DNA from: Candidatus Saccharimonadota bacterium
GTDB taxonomy: Bacteria > Patescibacteriota > Saccharimonadia > UBA4664
DNA length: 5,436 bases
Direction: 5' to 3'
Assembly: GCA_029288275.1 (NCBI GenBank)
Contig: JARIHM010000008.1
Span: 1 to 5,436, forward strand
The position numbers and the translations under genes were made by a program. The notes beneath the pieces are model-generated. The model had not been told where the DNA came from. It was given only the letters and a program-made list of their open reading frames with translations, and did no database searches. This document shows positions 1 through 5,410 of the stretch, piece by piece; the first letter of the stretch is position 1, and each line of letters opens with the position of its first letter.

Positions 1-41
1 AACGCTGGCGCCATGCCAGCCAGCGAAACTATGAGCGGCTC

Positions 42-431
42 ATGACCCACCCAATAGGCCGCTATACGCTTGATATCATTTTTAGCGTGCAGGCAGTAGC
101 CATTATTGGACTTCTGGTGCTTGGCATAATGCACCCGGCCAGTCGCTTATCCCTAGCCCACCAGCCTTATGCCGCTATTCTAAACTTTGCCAGCTCGGCA
201 GTGGCAGCCGGGTTTACTATCGCCGGTGTCGTCAGCTTTCATCGGCCGCGGCTGTACCGCTACCATCTCTTTGCTATCTCGCTGCTGATTAATATCTTTG
301 TGAGTGACTTCTTTGATTTCTATCAGAACCAGTTCGAGGCGTTGCCCAGTTTTATCATTAGCGTAGTGTTATATCTAGGGGTACGATCGGTGATCCAGCA
401 CGAACGGCAGCGTTCGGCTGCGGCTGATTAA
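42..431 (+). CDS. Small four-helix integral membrane protein, unknown family
   Basis: The 129-residue product has four hydrophobic stretches at about residues 12-30, 43-65, 74-92 and 101-118. Short polar loops and a charged tail (HERQR, 120-124) suggest a small inner-membrane protein. There is no signal peptide, catalytic motif or family signature that I recognise, so no function is proposed. The ATG at 42 has no convincing Shine-Dalgarno, and the same frame is open to the left window edge, so the gene may begin further upstream and this may be only its C-terminal part. Alternatively, another frame reads through from base 1 and stops at 43-45, which would give an ATGA overlap with a preceding gene. 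The stop at 429-431 overlaps the stop of the convergent DJ-1/PfpI gene. The multi-helix pattern makes a real gene likely, but the start is unsure. Confidence 0.7.
   Translation: MTHPIGRYTLDIIFSVQAVAIIGLLVLGIMHPASRLSLAHQPYAAILNFASSAVAAGFTIAGVVSFHRPRLYRYHLFAISLLINIFVSDFFDFYQNQFEALPSFIISVVLYLGVRSVIQHERQRSAAAD
401..416 (+). other. Short perfect hairpin near the 3' end of the membrane gene
   Basis: CGAACG at 401-406 pairs perfectly with CGTTCG at 411-416 around a GCAG tetraloop. An alternative 5-bp hairpin (GCAGC/GCTGC, 407-421) overlaps it. No T-run follows on either strand, so it is not a standard terminator. It lies inside the coding sequence just before the convergent stop codons and could slow polymerase or protect the 3' end, but it may also be chance. 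Confidence 0.3.
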
Positions 432-994
432 TCCTCGACTGTTAATTCGCTAACGAGCTCGGTAAGCAGGGCAATAACAGCTTCATTGAATTGAGGCAGG
501 TCGCTTGGCTGGCGGCTGCTAACCCAGTTTTGATCACGAACCACTGGTGCGTCCACCCAATACGCACCAGCATTGCGCAGATCGTCCTGAATGGTGTGGA
601 ATGAGGTCAACCGCCGCTCACGCACCAGGCCAGCCGACACGAGGAGCCATGGCCCATGGCAGATGACCGCGATGGGCCGGCCCGACAGGTCGAAAGCGCG
701 AACAAAGTCTTGGGCAGCCAGGTCGACCCGCAAGGCGTCGGCGTTCAATGCGCCGCCTGGCAACAACAGCGCGTCGTAGTCATCCGGATCAGCCGCAACC
801 AAGGTTTTATCGACTTTCTGCGTGCTGGCCTTTTCAAAGTGCTTCGCGCAGATAATCTCGCCGGTCTTGGGCGCAATGAGCTCGGTGGTGGCACCAGCCG
901 CCTCCAGCGCTCGACGCGGCTCGAGAAGCTCAGATTCTTCAGTCATATCGGTGGCCAGAATGGCCACGTGCAGATCTTTTAAGGTTGCAGCCAT
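428..994 (-). CDS. DJ-1/PfpI family protein (class I glutamine amidotransferase-like, YhbO/Gsp18 type)
   Basis: This 188-residue protein is a single DJ-1/PfpI domain of cytoplasmic type. The nucleophile elbow A-V-I-C-H-G-P-W places the reactive cysteine at C112 with H113 beside it. The supporting acid is probably E22 in E-E-S-E-L-L-E-P, the position of DJ-1 E18. The tail L-T-S-F-H-T-I followed by D-L-R-N-A-G-A is characteristic of the PfpI/YhbO subgroup. Relatives are described as stress-induced proteins with reported protease, glyoxalase or deglycase activities; the sequence cannot choose among these. The start is set at 994 because GGGAG lies 5 bases upstream (1004-1000, - strand). An in-frame ATG at 1081 would add 29 residues that fall outside the conserved domain and begin inside a terminator hairpin. 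The gene is probably monocistronic with its own promoter in 995-1059. Confidence 0.93.
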   Translation of the reverse strand: MAATLKDLHVAILATDMTEESELLEPRRALEAAGATTELIAPKTGEIICAKHFEKASTQKVDKTLVAADPDDYDALLLPGGALNADALRVDLAAQDFVRAFDLSGRPIAVICHGPWLLVSAGLVRERRLTSFHTIQDDLRNAGAYWVDAPVVRDQNWVSSRQPSDLPQFNEAVIALLTELVSELTVED

Positions 995-1021
995 GGGATC
1001 TCCCGTTACAAAGGTAAGTAC

Positions 1022-1044
1022 ACCATAGCTTGCCAGACCTGGCA
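1022..1044 (-). promoter_or_regulatory. Candidate promoter and operator of the DJ-1/PfpI gene
   Basis: On the - strand TATGGT (1027-1022) matches the -10 consensus at four of six positions and would start a leader of about 20 bases carrying the GGGAG ribosome-binding site. No -35 box is evident. A perfect inverted repeat, TGCCAG-AC-CTGGCA (1031-1044), lies just upstream, within what would be the promoter spacer, a usual place for a repressor site. Stress-induced DJ-1 relatives are often regulated, but the regulator here is unknown. The repeat is seen directly; its role is inference. Confidence 0.35.
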
Positions 1045-1059
1045 TCGGTTGATCGCACG

Positions 1060-1093
1060 AAAAAAGGTCGGCAGGCTCCATTGCCCGCCGACC
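1060..1093 (-). terminator. Rho-independent terminator of the seven-helix membrane gene
   Basis: Read on the - strand, GGTCGGC (1093-1087) pairs with GCCGACC (1072-1066). After one mismatch the stem continues with three inner pairs (GGC/GCC) and closes on a 6-base loop. Six T residues follow directly (1065-1060). The hairpin starts 10 bases beyond the stop codon of the gene at 1104-1883. It should separate that gene from the DJ-1/PfpI gene downstream on the same strand. Confidence 0.88.
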
Positions 1094-1103
1094 CCCAGAA
1101 CTG

Positions 1104-1883
1104 CTACTGCAGCCAGGTCAACGCAAACCCTAAGCTCCCCGCTCCCAGCCAGGCGGCACTCATGGCCGATTGGGCCAGGAGATCACGGCGCGTGAGCCGG
1201 AAGAACGCAAACCGGCCCTCCCGAAAAGCCTCACGCCGGTCCGCACCACTAAGGCCATGGTCAAATGGCCAGGCCGAGCTGGCAAACATACACAGGCTCA
1301 ATCCTTGCAGGACGAAAAGATTGAACCCCGGCATGCCCTCAGCCCCGTGCAACAGGTACGACAGCGCTTGCAAATAGACCGGCATTACATTCACCCAGGT
1401 GCCGATGCGTACCAGCCGTTGATGATGAGTATCATGCCGCCAATGCCAGATAAGCGTAGTCAGCCCGATCCCCCACAGCCCCAGCATAGCGGCTGTGGTC
1501 CAATCCCACATTGCCACGCCACAATGAATGAGCATGGCACAGAGGGCCAAGTTAGTTAGCACTAAAGTGCCCGAGACAAGTAAATTGCGCGTCCAACCCT
1601 GCTGGCGACCGAGTGACCGGTCAACCATCAGTACTCCCACCTTGATAGAGGCAAATGCCAGTCCAATGATAGGCCAAACCATAATCACACCATTGGTTGT
1701 AACAGACCAACGCTGCAACTGTGACCAACAGGAAAAGAGGGCAGCTATAACAGCCAGGCTAGCCATCGCCACCCCAAGCCGGGCCTTTACAGCCAGGGCG
1801 CGGCGCCGCACAACTTCGGCTGGCCACAAAAAACCGGCCGGACCAGTGATATGAGCGGCCGCCGCTATTTCTAAATGAAGCAC
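1104..1883 (-). CDS. Seven-helix integral membrane protein, unknown family
   Basis: The 259-residue product has about seven hydrophobic segments, near residues 35-52, 64-87, 99-121, 127-147, 161-178, 186-205 and 235-257. The first 34 residues are amphipathic and end in a basic patch (RRR, 27-29). A short loop after helix four is rich in histidine (H147, H150, H153 and H154, with D151), which could bind a metal, though this is a guess. A charged stretch at 212-233 precedes the last helix. I recognise no family signature and assign no function. The start is GTG at 1883: AAAGGGG (1896-1890) lies 6 bases upstream, good Shine-Dalgarno spacing. The gene diverges from the CNNM transporter and ends in its own terminator, so it is probably transcribed alone. 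Confidence 0.82.
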   Translation of the reverse strand: MLHLEIAAAAHITGPAGFLWPAEVVRRRALAVKARLGVAMASLAVIAALFSCWSQLQRWSVTTNGVIMVWPIIGLAFASIKVGVLMVDRSLGRQQGWTRNLLVSGTLVLTNLALCAMLIHCGVAMWDWTTAAMLGLWGIGLTTLIWHWRHDTHHQRLVRIGTWVNVMPVYLQALSYLLHGAEGMPGFNLFVLQGLSLCMFASSAWPFDHGLSGADRREAFREGRFAFFRLTRRDLLAQSAMSAAWLGAGSLGFALTWLQ

Positions 1884-1946
1884 AGGGAACCCCTTTGGGC
1901 CTAAAGAACGGAAAGCTCAAAGATCGATGCAAAGCACCGAGCATGG

Positions 1947-1975
1947 AGTATAAGATAGGCCTATCTGGGATGCAA
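1947..1975 (-). promoter_or_regulatory. Predicted promoter of the seven-helix membrane gene
   Basis: On the - strand TTGCAT (1975-1970) and TATACT (1952-1947, five of six matches to the -10 consensus) are separated by exactly 17 bases. Transcription would start near 1940 and give a leader of roughly 57 bases ending in the AAAGGGG ribosome-binding site. The -35 box is weak (three of six), which would suit a regulated promoter. The spacer is largely occupied by a perfect palindrome, annotated separately. Confidence 0.55.
1953..1966. promoter_or_regulatory. 14-bp perfect palindrome, candidate operator
   Basis: AGATAGGCCTATCT is its own reverse complement over all 14 bases. It abuts the -10 box and lies within the 17-base spacer of the predicted - strand promoter, so a dimeric protein bound there would block or reshape that promoter. 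It is also about 40 bases upstream of the predicted -35 box of the divergent CNNM operon and could affect both directions. No regulator gene is present in the window. Confidence 0.5.
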
Positions 1976-2006
1976 TGGATATTTTGAACAATTATCAACG
2001 CACCAT

Positions 2007-2035
2007 TTGTGCGCAGGCCCAACGTCACTTACAAT
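2007..2035 (+). promoter_or_regulatory. Predicted promoter of the CNNM-phosphatase operon, leaderless
   Basis: TTGTGC (2007-2012) and TACAAT (2030-2035, five of six matches to TATAAT) are spaced by 17 bases. The -10 box ends 7 bases before the ATG at 2043, so transcription would start at or within a base or two of the start codon and leave no room for a Shine-Dalgarno; none is visible. This also argues that the in-frame TTG at 2007 is part of the -35 box and not a start codon. Confidence 0.55.
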
Positions 2036-2042
2036 ACAGTCT

Positions 2043-3056
2043 ATGCTAATTGTGGTGGCAATTGCGCTTATCGCGCTCGCAGCAATTTTTTCGGGCCTCA
2101 ACCTGGGGTTCATGAGCCTTGATACCTTTGAGCTCAAGCGTAAGGCCGAACTAGGCGACAAGAATGCTCGCAAAGTCTACCAGGTACGCCGGCGCGGCAA
2201 CCTTCTCCTCGTAACCCTCTTGACCGGCAATGTGGCGGTGATTTCGGCGCTATCGATTGTGCTCGATTCGGTCTTTCATGGCCTTGTGGCGGGCATACTC
2301 ACCACTATTTTGATTACGATCTTTGGCGAGATTATGCCCCAAGCCGTAGTGGCACGGTATGCCCTCCAGATCGGCGCCCAATTTACCGGCCTGGTGCGGT
2401 TCATCATGATCTTGCTCTTTCCGGTCTGTGCGCCAGTAGCCTGGGTATTAGACCGGCTGCTGGGCGACGAGTTGCCCACCGTGTATTCCAAGCCCGAGCT
2501 AGCACGGATTATCGAGGAGCACCGCAATCACAAGGAGAGTGGGCTGGATCAAGACGAGGTCCGGATCGCCCACGGTGCGCTCAGCTTTGGCGACCGCCAG
2601 ATTCGTGAGGTGATGACGCCGCGGAGCGTGGCGCTCATGCTCTCAACAGATACCGTGGTGGACGCCGGCCTCGTCAAAGAGCTTAAACATGCCGGTTTCT
2701 CGCGTCTTCCGGTCTACCGGGACAATCCCGAAAATATCATTGGCGTCTTGTATACCAAGGACCTCATTGGCCTCAAACTGCCCGCCAAAACCGTAGGCGA
2801 CCTGATGCGACCGCGCATCTACTTTGTGAATGAAGATGATCATCTGGATGAAACCCTAAACGCCTTCCTTAAGACGCGTAATCACCTCTTTGTGGTGGTA
2901 GATGAGTTTGCCGAGGTTCGGGGCATCATCACCATTGAGGATGTGCTCGAAGAAATTATCGACCGCGAAATTCGCGATGAGTTCGATCAGTATGATGACA
3001 TGCGCAGCGTGGCCCGGCGTATCAAGCGCCCTATGGCTACGGAGACCAAATCATGA
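2043..3056 (+). CDS. CNNM/CorB-type magnesium transporter family protein (DUF21 plus CBS pair)
   Basis: This 337-residue membrane protein belongs to the CNNM/CorB (DUF21) family, whose studied members bind and move Mg2+ or a similar divalent ion across the membrane. The DUF21 domain spans about residues 1-140, with helices near 1-20, 54-76, 78-98 and 113-139. It carries the family motifs S-G-L-N-L-G (17-22, helix one), G-N-V (62-64, helix two) and G-E-I-M-P-Q (95-100, helix three), whose Ser, Asn and Glu residues line the ion site in family structures. An acidic linker (E158, E159, D169, D171) leads to two CBS repeats, about 188-245 and 250-308, the usual nucleotide-sensing module. Only about 27 residues follow, so the CorC/HlyC C-terminal domain of many bacterial relatives is absent. 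ATG 2043 is chosen over TTG 2007 because it starts at the first helix and fits the promoter. The gene overlaps the phosphatase gene by ATGA. Confidence 0.93.
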   Translation: MLIVVAIALIALAAIFSGLNLGFMSLDTFELKRKAELGDKNARKVYQVRRRGNLLLVTLLTGNVAVISALSIVLDSVFHGLVAGILTTILITIFGEIMPQAVVARYALQIGAQFTGLVRFIMILLFPVCAPVAWVLDRLLGDELPTVYSKPELARIIEEHRNHKESGLDQDEVRIAHGALSFGDRQIREVMTPRSVALMLSTDTVVDAGLVKELKHAGFSRLPVYRDNPENIIGVLYTKDLIGLKLPAKTVGDLMRPRIYFVNEDDHLDETLNAFLKTRNHLFVVVDEFAEVRGIITIEDVLEEIIDREIRDEFDQYDDMRSVARRIKRPMATETKS

Positions 3057-3529
3057 CTACTGTGCATTTTATTTGCCGAGGAAATGTACTGCGGAGCCGC
3101 TTAGCCGAGGCACTCCTGGCGGCCCACATGGTACCTGGAGTACGGGTAAGCTCATCTGGCTTAGACGCGGTAGCCGACCTCAATGGCCCTATCTCATGGC
3201 AGGCCGAGCGGATCCTTAGCGAACACAATCTCTTGCGATTCGCTAGCCCTCATTGGCAGCAAACCAGCCAGGCCTTGCTCGATAGCGCCGATGTGGTGGT
3301 TTTTATGAGCCGCGACACCTATGAGGAGGCGCGCGAGCGGCTGCGGCTCAAGGCCGGGCATATCATCGTTTGGGATGTACTCGACCTCTGGCAGCGGGCC
3401 GGAGCCAAGCATCCGATGAAACCAAACTTTCTACCCGCCGCGCGGTCCCAACAGCTTTCTGACGATATTTTTTCTGAGATTCGTGCCAAAGTGGATAACC
3501 TAGCCGAGCAGCTGGCCCAACATCAGTGA
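3053..3529 (+). CDS. Low-molecular-weight protein phosphatase-like protein
   Basis: The 158-residue cytoplasmic protein has the low-molecular-weight phosphatase P-loop at its N-terminus: C8-R-G-N-V-L-R14-S15, a C-x5-R-S signature in which Cys is the nucleophile and Arg holds the phosphate. S-S-S-G (33-36) stands where the family has its S-A-G strand end, and L-L-D-S-A-D-V-V-V-F-M (75-85) is the usual central strand. The general acid is probably D111 in W107-D-V-L-D111, but the proline that normally follows (the DP motif) is leucine, so activity could be reduced or altered. C8 is the only cysteine, which excludes a thioredoxin-coupled ArsC arsenate reductase. The substrate is unknown. Its ATG overlaps the TGA of the CNNM gene (ATGA), so translation is probably coupled, and a terminator follows within 10 bases of its stop. 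Confidence 0.85.
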   Translation: MTTVHFICRGNVLRSRLAEALLAAHMVPGVRVSSSGLDAVADLNGPISWQAERILSEHNLLRFASPHWQQTSQALLDSADVVVFMSRDTYEEARERLRLKAGHIIVWDVLDLWQRAGAKHPMKPNFLPAARSQQLSDDIFSEIRAKVDNLAEQLAQHQ

Positions 3530-3536
3530 CCATCAT

Positions 3537-3579
3537 AAAACCGGTTGGCGCCACGGAGGATGGAGCCAACCGGTTTTTT
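3537..3579 (+). terminator. Strong Rho-independent terminator of the CNNM-phosphatase operon
   Basis: AAAACCGGTTGGC (3537-3549) pairs over 13 bases without mismatch with GCCAACCGGTTTT (3565-3577), around a 15-base loop. A run of six T residues (3574-3579) closes the structure on the + strand. It begins 7 bases after the phosphatase stop codon and isolates the operon from radC. Confidence 0.93.
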
Positions 3580-3646
3580 GTTATGCCGAAGCTCGCAACG
3601 GAGTGGATAGAACGAGCCGACAAAGTGCATAATAGCGCACCAAACT

Positions 3647-3677
3647 TATAAACCCCTGAGAGATCATCTGCTACACT
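3647..3677 (+). promoter_or_regulatory. Candidate radC promoter elements
   Basis: Two -10-like hexamers lie between the terminator and radC. TACACT (3672-3677, four of six matches) ends 8 bases before the ATG and would give a leaderless or nearly leaderless message. TATAAA (3647-3652, five of six) would give a leader of about 27 bases, but without a good Shine-Dalgarno. Neither has a clear -35 box. The remaining stretch from 3580 to 3646 shows no gene and no other clear signal. Confidence 0.4.
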
Positions 3678-3685
3678 ACTAGGCA

Positions 3686-4354
3686 ATGACGAAACGGCGA
3701 CGCATTCACGAGCTCCCTAGCTTTGACCGTCCGCGCGAAAAGCTGCGGCGCAAGGGCGCGGCTGCCCTATCCGACTTCGAGCTGATCGAGGTAGTTATCG
3801 GCAACGGCACCGCCAGTGCTGATGTTAGCCAGATTGCGCGGCAAATCCAAAAGCTCCTGCAAAAGAGCGCCGCCACGCTTGGTTACGAGGCTCTCACCGA
3901 GCTGCACGGCGTGAGCGTGGCCAACGCTGGCAAACTGTTGGCCGCGCTTGAGCTAGCCAAGCGCCATCTTATCAAGGATACTGAGCCGCTGCGTACCATG
4001 GCTGACATCGTGGCCCGGCTCGATGACATTCGCACTAAGCAACAAGAATATCTGGTAGCATTGTCGCTAGACGGTGGCCAGCGGCTCATTGCTCATCGCA
4101 CCATCACCATTGGTACGCTCGATACCGTGCTAGCCCATCCGCGCGAGGTCTTTGCCGATGCCATCGTAGACCGAGCTGCCAGCGTCGTGGTGGCACACAA
4201 TCATCCGGGCGGCGATCCCACGCCCAGTCAGCCAGACATCACGCTTAGTCAGCAGTTAGTAGCCGCTGGTCAACTTTTGGGCGTGCCACTGCGTGACCAT
4301 ATTATCGTAAGCAAAACCAGCTATTTTAGTTTTCGCCAGCACCACTTACTATAG
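3686..4354 (+). CDS. radC: RadC family JAB/MPN-domain protein
   Basis: The 222-residue length matches typical RadC proteins. The N-terminal UPF0758 region shows R-P-R-E-K-L (15-20), G-A-A-A-L-S-D-F-E-L (24-33) and a helix-hairpin-helix-like segment near 68-95 (L-H-G-V-S). The C-terminal JAB1/MPN metalloprotease-like domain (about 102-222) has the full metal-binding set: E121, then H171-N-H173-P-G-G and D184, the H-x-H-x10-D pattern. The fold suggests a Zn-dependent hydrolase. The family's old link to DNA repair is disputed and its biochemical role is not settled, so no reaction is assigned. The ATG at 3686 begins the expected N-terminus; only a weak AGG precedes it, consistent with leaderless initiation. 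It probably heads a transcript that continues into the gene 38 bases downstream. Confidence 0.96.
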   Translation: MTKRRRIHELPSFDRPREKLRRKGAAALSDFELIEVVIGNGTASADVSQIARQIQKLLQKSAATLGYEALTELHGVSVANAGKLLAALELAKRHLIKDTEPLRTMADIVARLDDIRTKQQEYLVALSLDGGQRLIAHRTITIGTLDTVLAHPREVFADAIVDRAASVVVAHNHPGGDPTPSQPDITLSQQLVAAGQLLGVPLRDHIIVSKTSYFSFRQHHLL

Positions 4355-4384
4355 AATTAAGCTTTAAGAAACACCGAGACGATT

Positions 4385-4391
4385 GGAGGGG
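4385..4391 (+). promoter_or_regulatory. Ribosome-binding site of the 333-residue protein
   Basis: GGAGGGG lies directly before the ATG at 4393, with one base between the G-run and the start codon. The sequence is strong but the spacing is short. It still supports 4393 because the next in-frame ATG, 23 codons on, has no comparable site. Such a site inside a radC transcript would allow independent translation of the second gene. Confidence 0.65.
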
Positions 4392-4392
4392 C

Positions 4393-5394
4393 ATGGTAGC
4401 ACGGTATTTTGAAACACGACGACGGGTTCATTTAACGGCCGACAACATTGCTGCCGATGTAATGCGACATCTGCACGCCCGGCAGCACCTGGGCAAGGCT
4501 CTCATTGTGTGCGATGAACCCACCGCCATGCTGCAGCTGGCGCGTAAACAATGGCTCAAACTCTCGCGCACCCTACAGCGCCGCCGCACGGCTACCTTTG
4601 ATGCTAATGATATCTTGCGCTACACCTACACCATCACGCATATGCAACAGATGGACTTTGTGGCTGCTCCACCGCTGGAACAACCTGAGGCCGCTGCACA
4701 TTTTATTCGCAGCAATCAGCTACGCTACTTACCGCCCAATTGTCTCACAGTCTACCTAGCGCAACCGCTGGGAGAATCGACTCTGGCTGAGCTGGTTAGT
4801 GCCCTGCCGCCTTCTAGCTTGATCGTAGATTACTACGACCAGCTACAAAGCGGTGATTTTGGCCTCCGACCGCGCGCTGAGCTTGAGGCCAGCCTGGCTC
4901 AACGCTGGCGCAGCGTCGAGAACTTCTTAGCCGAGTATGATATTGAGTTGGCACAGCTGGCATCGCACAGCCCCGAGGCCTACGCAGCCATGGATGATGC
5001 GCTCGATACCCTACTCGGCACCGGCTTAGATTTTATTCACCTGGCGCGGTCTTTTCAGCACACACTTGACTTAGCCCGGCCGCTACGTACCGTTACCAAG
5101 GCTGATCGTGACCGGTTTGACCTCTTTGTGCTCCTTGCCCACCGTGTCCAGACGCTCACACCGGGGGTTTCGCCGGTTCAATTCCTTAAGACCTATGCCG
5201 ATGATAGCTTCTTCCTGCACGACCGACGCCATTCGTTGTCCCTAGCCGAGACTATTCTGCGCCACGAGCAGGCCGGACGTCATCGCCTCGCCCGAGCACT
5301 CTGGCAGTTACATCAGAGGCACGAGGCCCAATCGCCCTTGCCCGTTTCTTGGCTTGAGCAACCCCAGCTGCTTCGTGCAAATCTCTATAATTGA
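4393..5394 (+). CDS. Uncharacterised soluble protein downstream of radC
   Basis: I do not recognise a family for this 333-residue protein. It has no signal peptide and no membrane helix, so it is probably cytoplasmic. The first half looks alpha/beta: short hydrophobic strands occur at about 36-40 (A-L-I-V-C), 117-122 (L-T-V-Y-L) and 143-148 (L-I-V-D-Y-Y). A strongly basic helix at about 51-66 carries R51, K52, K57, R59 and R63-R65, which could contact nucleic acid, though that is only a possibility. From about 161 to the end it appears helical, with many Arg and His residues (for example 279-311). There is no Walker, helicase, nuclease or protease motif. It follows radC on the same strand with a 38-base gap and no terminator between, so co-transcription is likely. 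The good ribosome-binding site and the uninterrupted long frame make it a confident gene. Confidence 0.85.
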   Translation: MVARYFETRRRVHLTADNIAADVMRHLHARQHLGKALIVCDEPTAMLQLARKQWLKLSRTLQRRRTATFDANDILRYTYTITHMQQMDFVAAPPLEQPEAAAHFIRSNQLRYLPPNCLTVYLAQPLGESTLAELVSALPPSSLIVDYYDQLQSGDFGLRPRAELEASLAQRWRSVENFLAEYDIELAQLASHSPEAYAAMDDALDTLLGTGLDFIHLARSFQHTLDLARPLRTVTKADRDRFDLFVLLAHRVQTLTPGVSPVQFLKTYADDSFFLHDRRHSLSLAETILRHEQAGRHRLARALWQLHQRHEAQSPLPVSWLEQPQLLRANLYN

Positions 5395-5410
5395 GCCCTT
5401 ATCTGAGGGC
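5395..5410 (+). other. Short hairpin immediately after the last stop codon
   Basis: GCCCT (5395-5399) pairs with AGGGC (5406-5410) around a 6-base loop, directly after the TGA at 5392-5394. No T-run follows on the + strand, so it is at best a weak or atypical terminator. The last bases contain TACTAT (5424-5429), a possible -10 box for a gene starting beyond the window. Confidence 0.35.

Noticed and set aside
591..982. Overlapping + strand reading frames opposite the DJ-1/PfpI gene
   Set aside because: They are antisense shadows of a strongly conserved gene, with no recognisable motifs.
995..1081. Longer DJ-1/PfpI protein starting at ATG 1081
   Set aside because: The extra 29 residues are outside the conserved domain, the codon lies inside the terminator hairpin of the upstream gene, and ATG 994 has a well-spaced GGGAG.
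1030..1854. Several + strand reading frames opposite the seven-helix gene
   Set aside because: They are rich in Arg, Pro and Ser as expected of antisense translation, and the - strand frame has the coherent helix pattern, start signal and terminator.
2007..2042. TTG start giving a 349-residue CNNM protein
   Set aside because: No Shine-Dalgarno precedes it, the added 12 residues are not part of the first helix, and TTG fits better as part of a -35 box.
2902..3219. + strand frame spanning the CNNM-phosphatase junction
   Set aside because: It overlaps two genes with clear family motifs and has no domain of its own.
3053..3529. Arsenate reductase (thioredoxin-coupled ArsC)
   Set aside because: That family needs three redox cysteines; only C8 is present.
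3625..3640. GTGC/GCAC inverted repeat before radC as an operator
   Set aside because: Arms of only four bases are too short to stand out from chance.
5395..5410. Hairpin after the last gene as a Rho-independent terminator
   Set aside because: The stem is only five bases and no T-run follows; kept only as a low-confidence structure.
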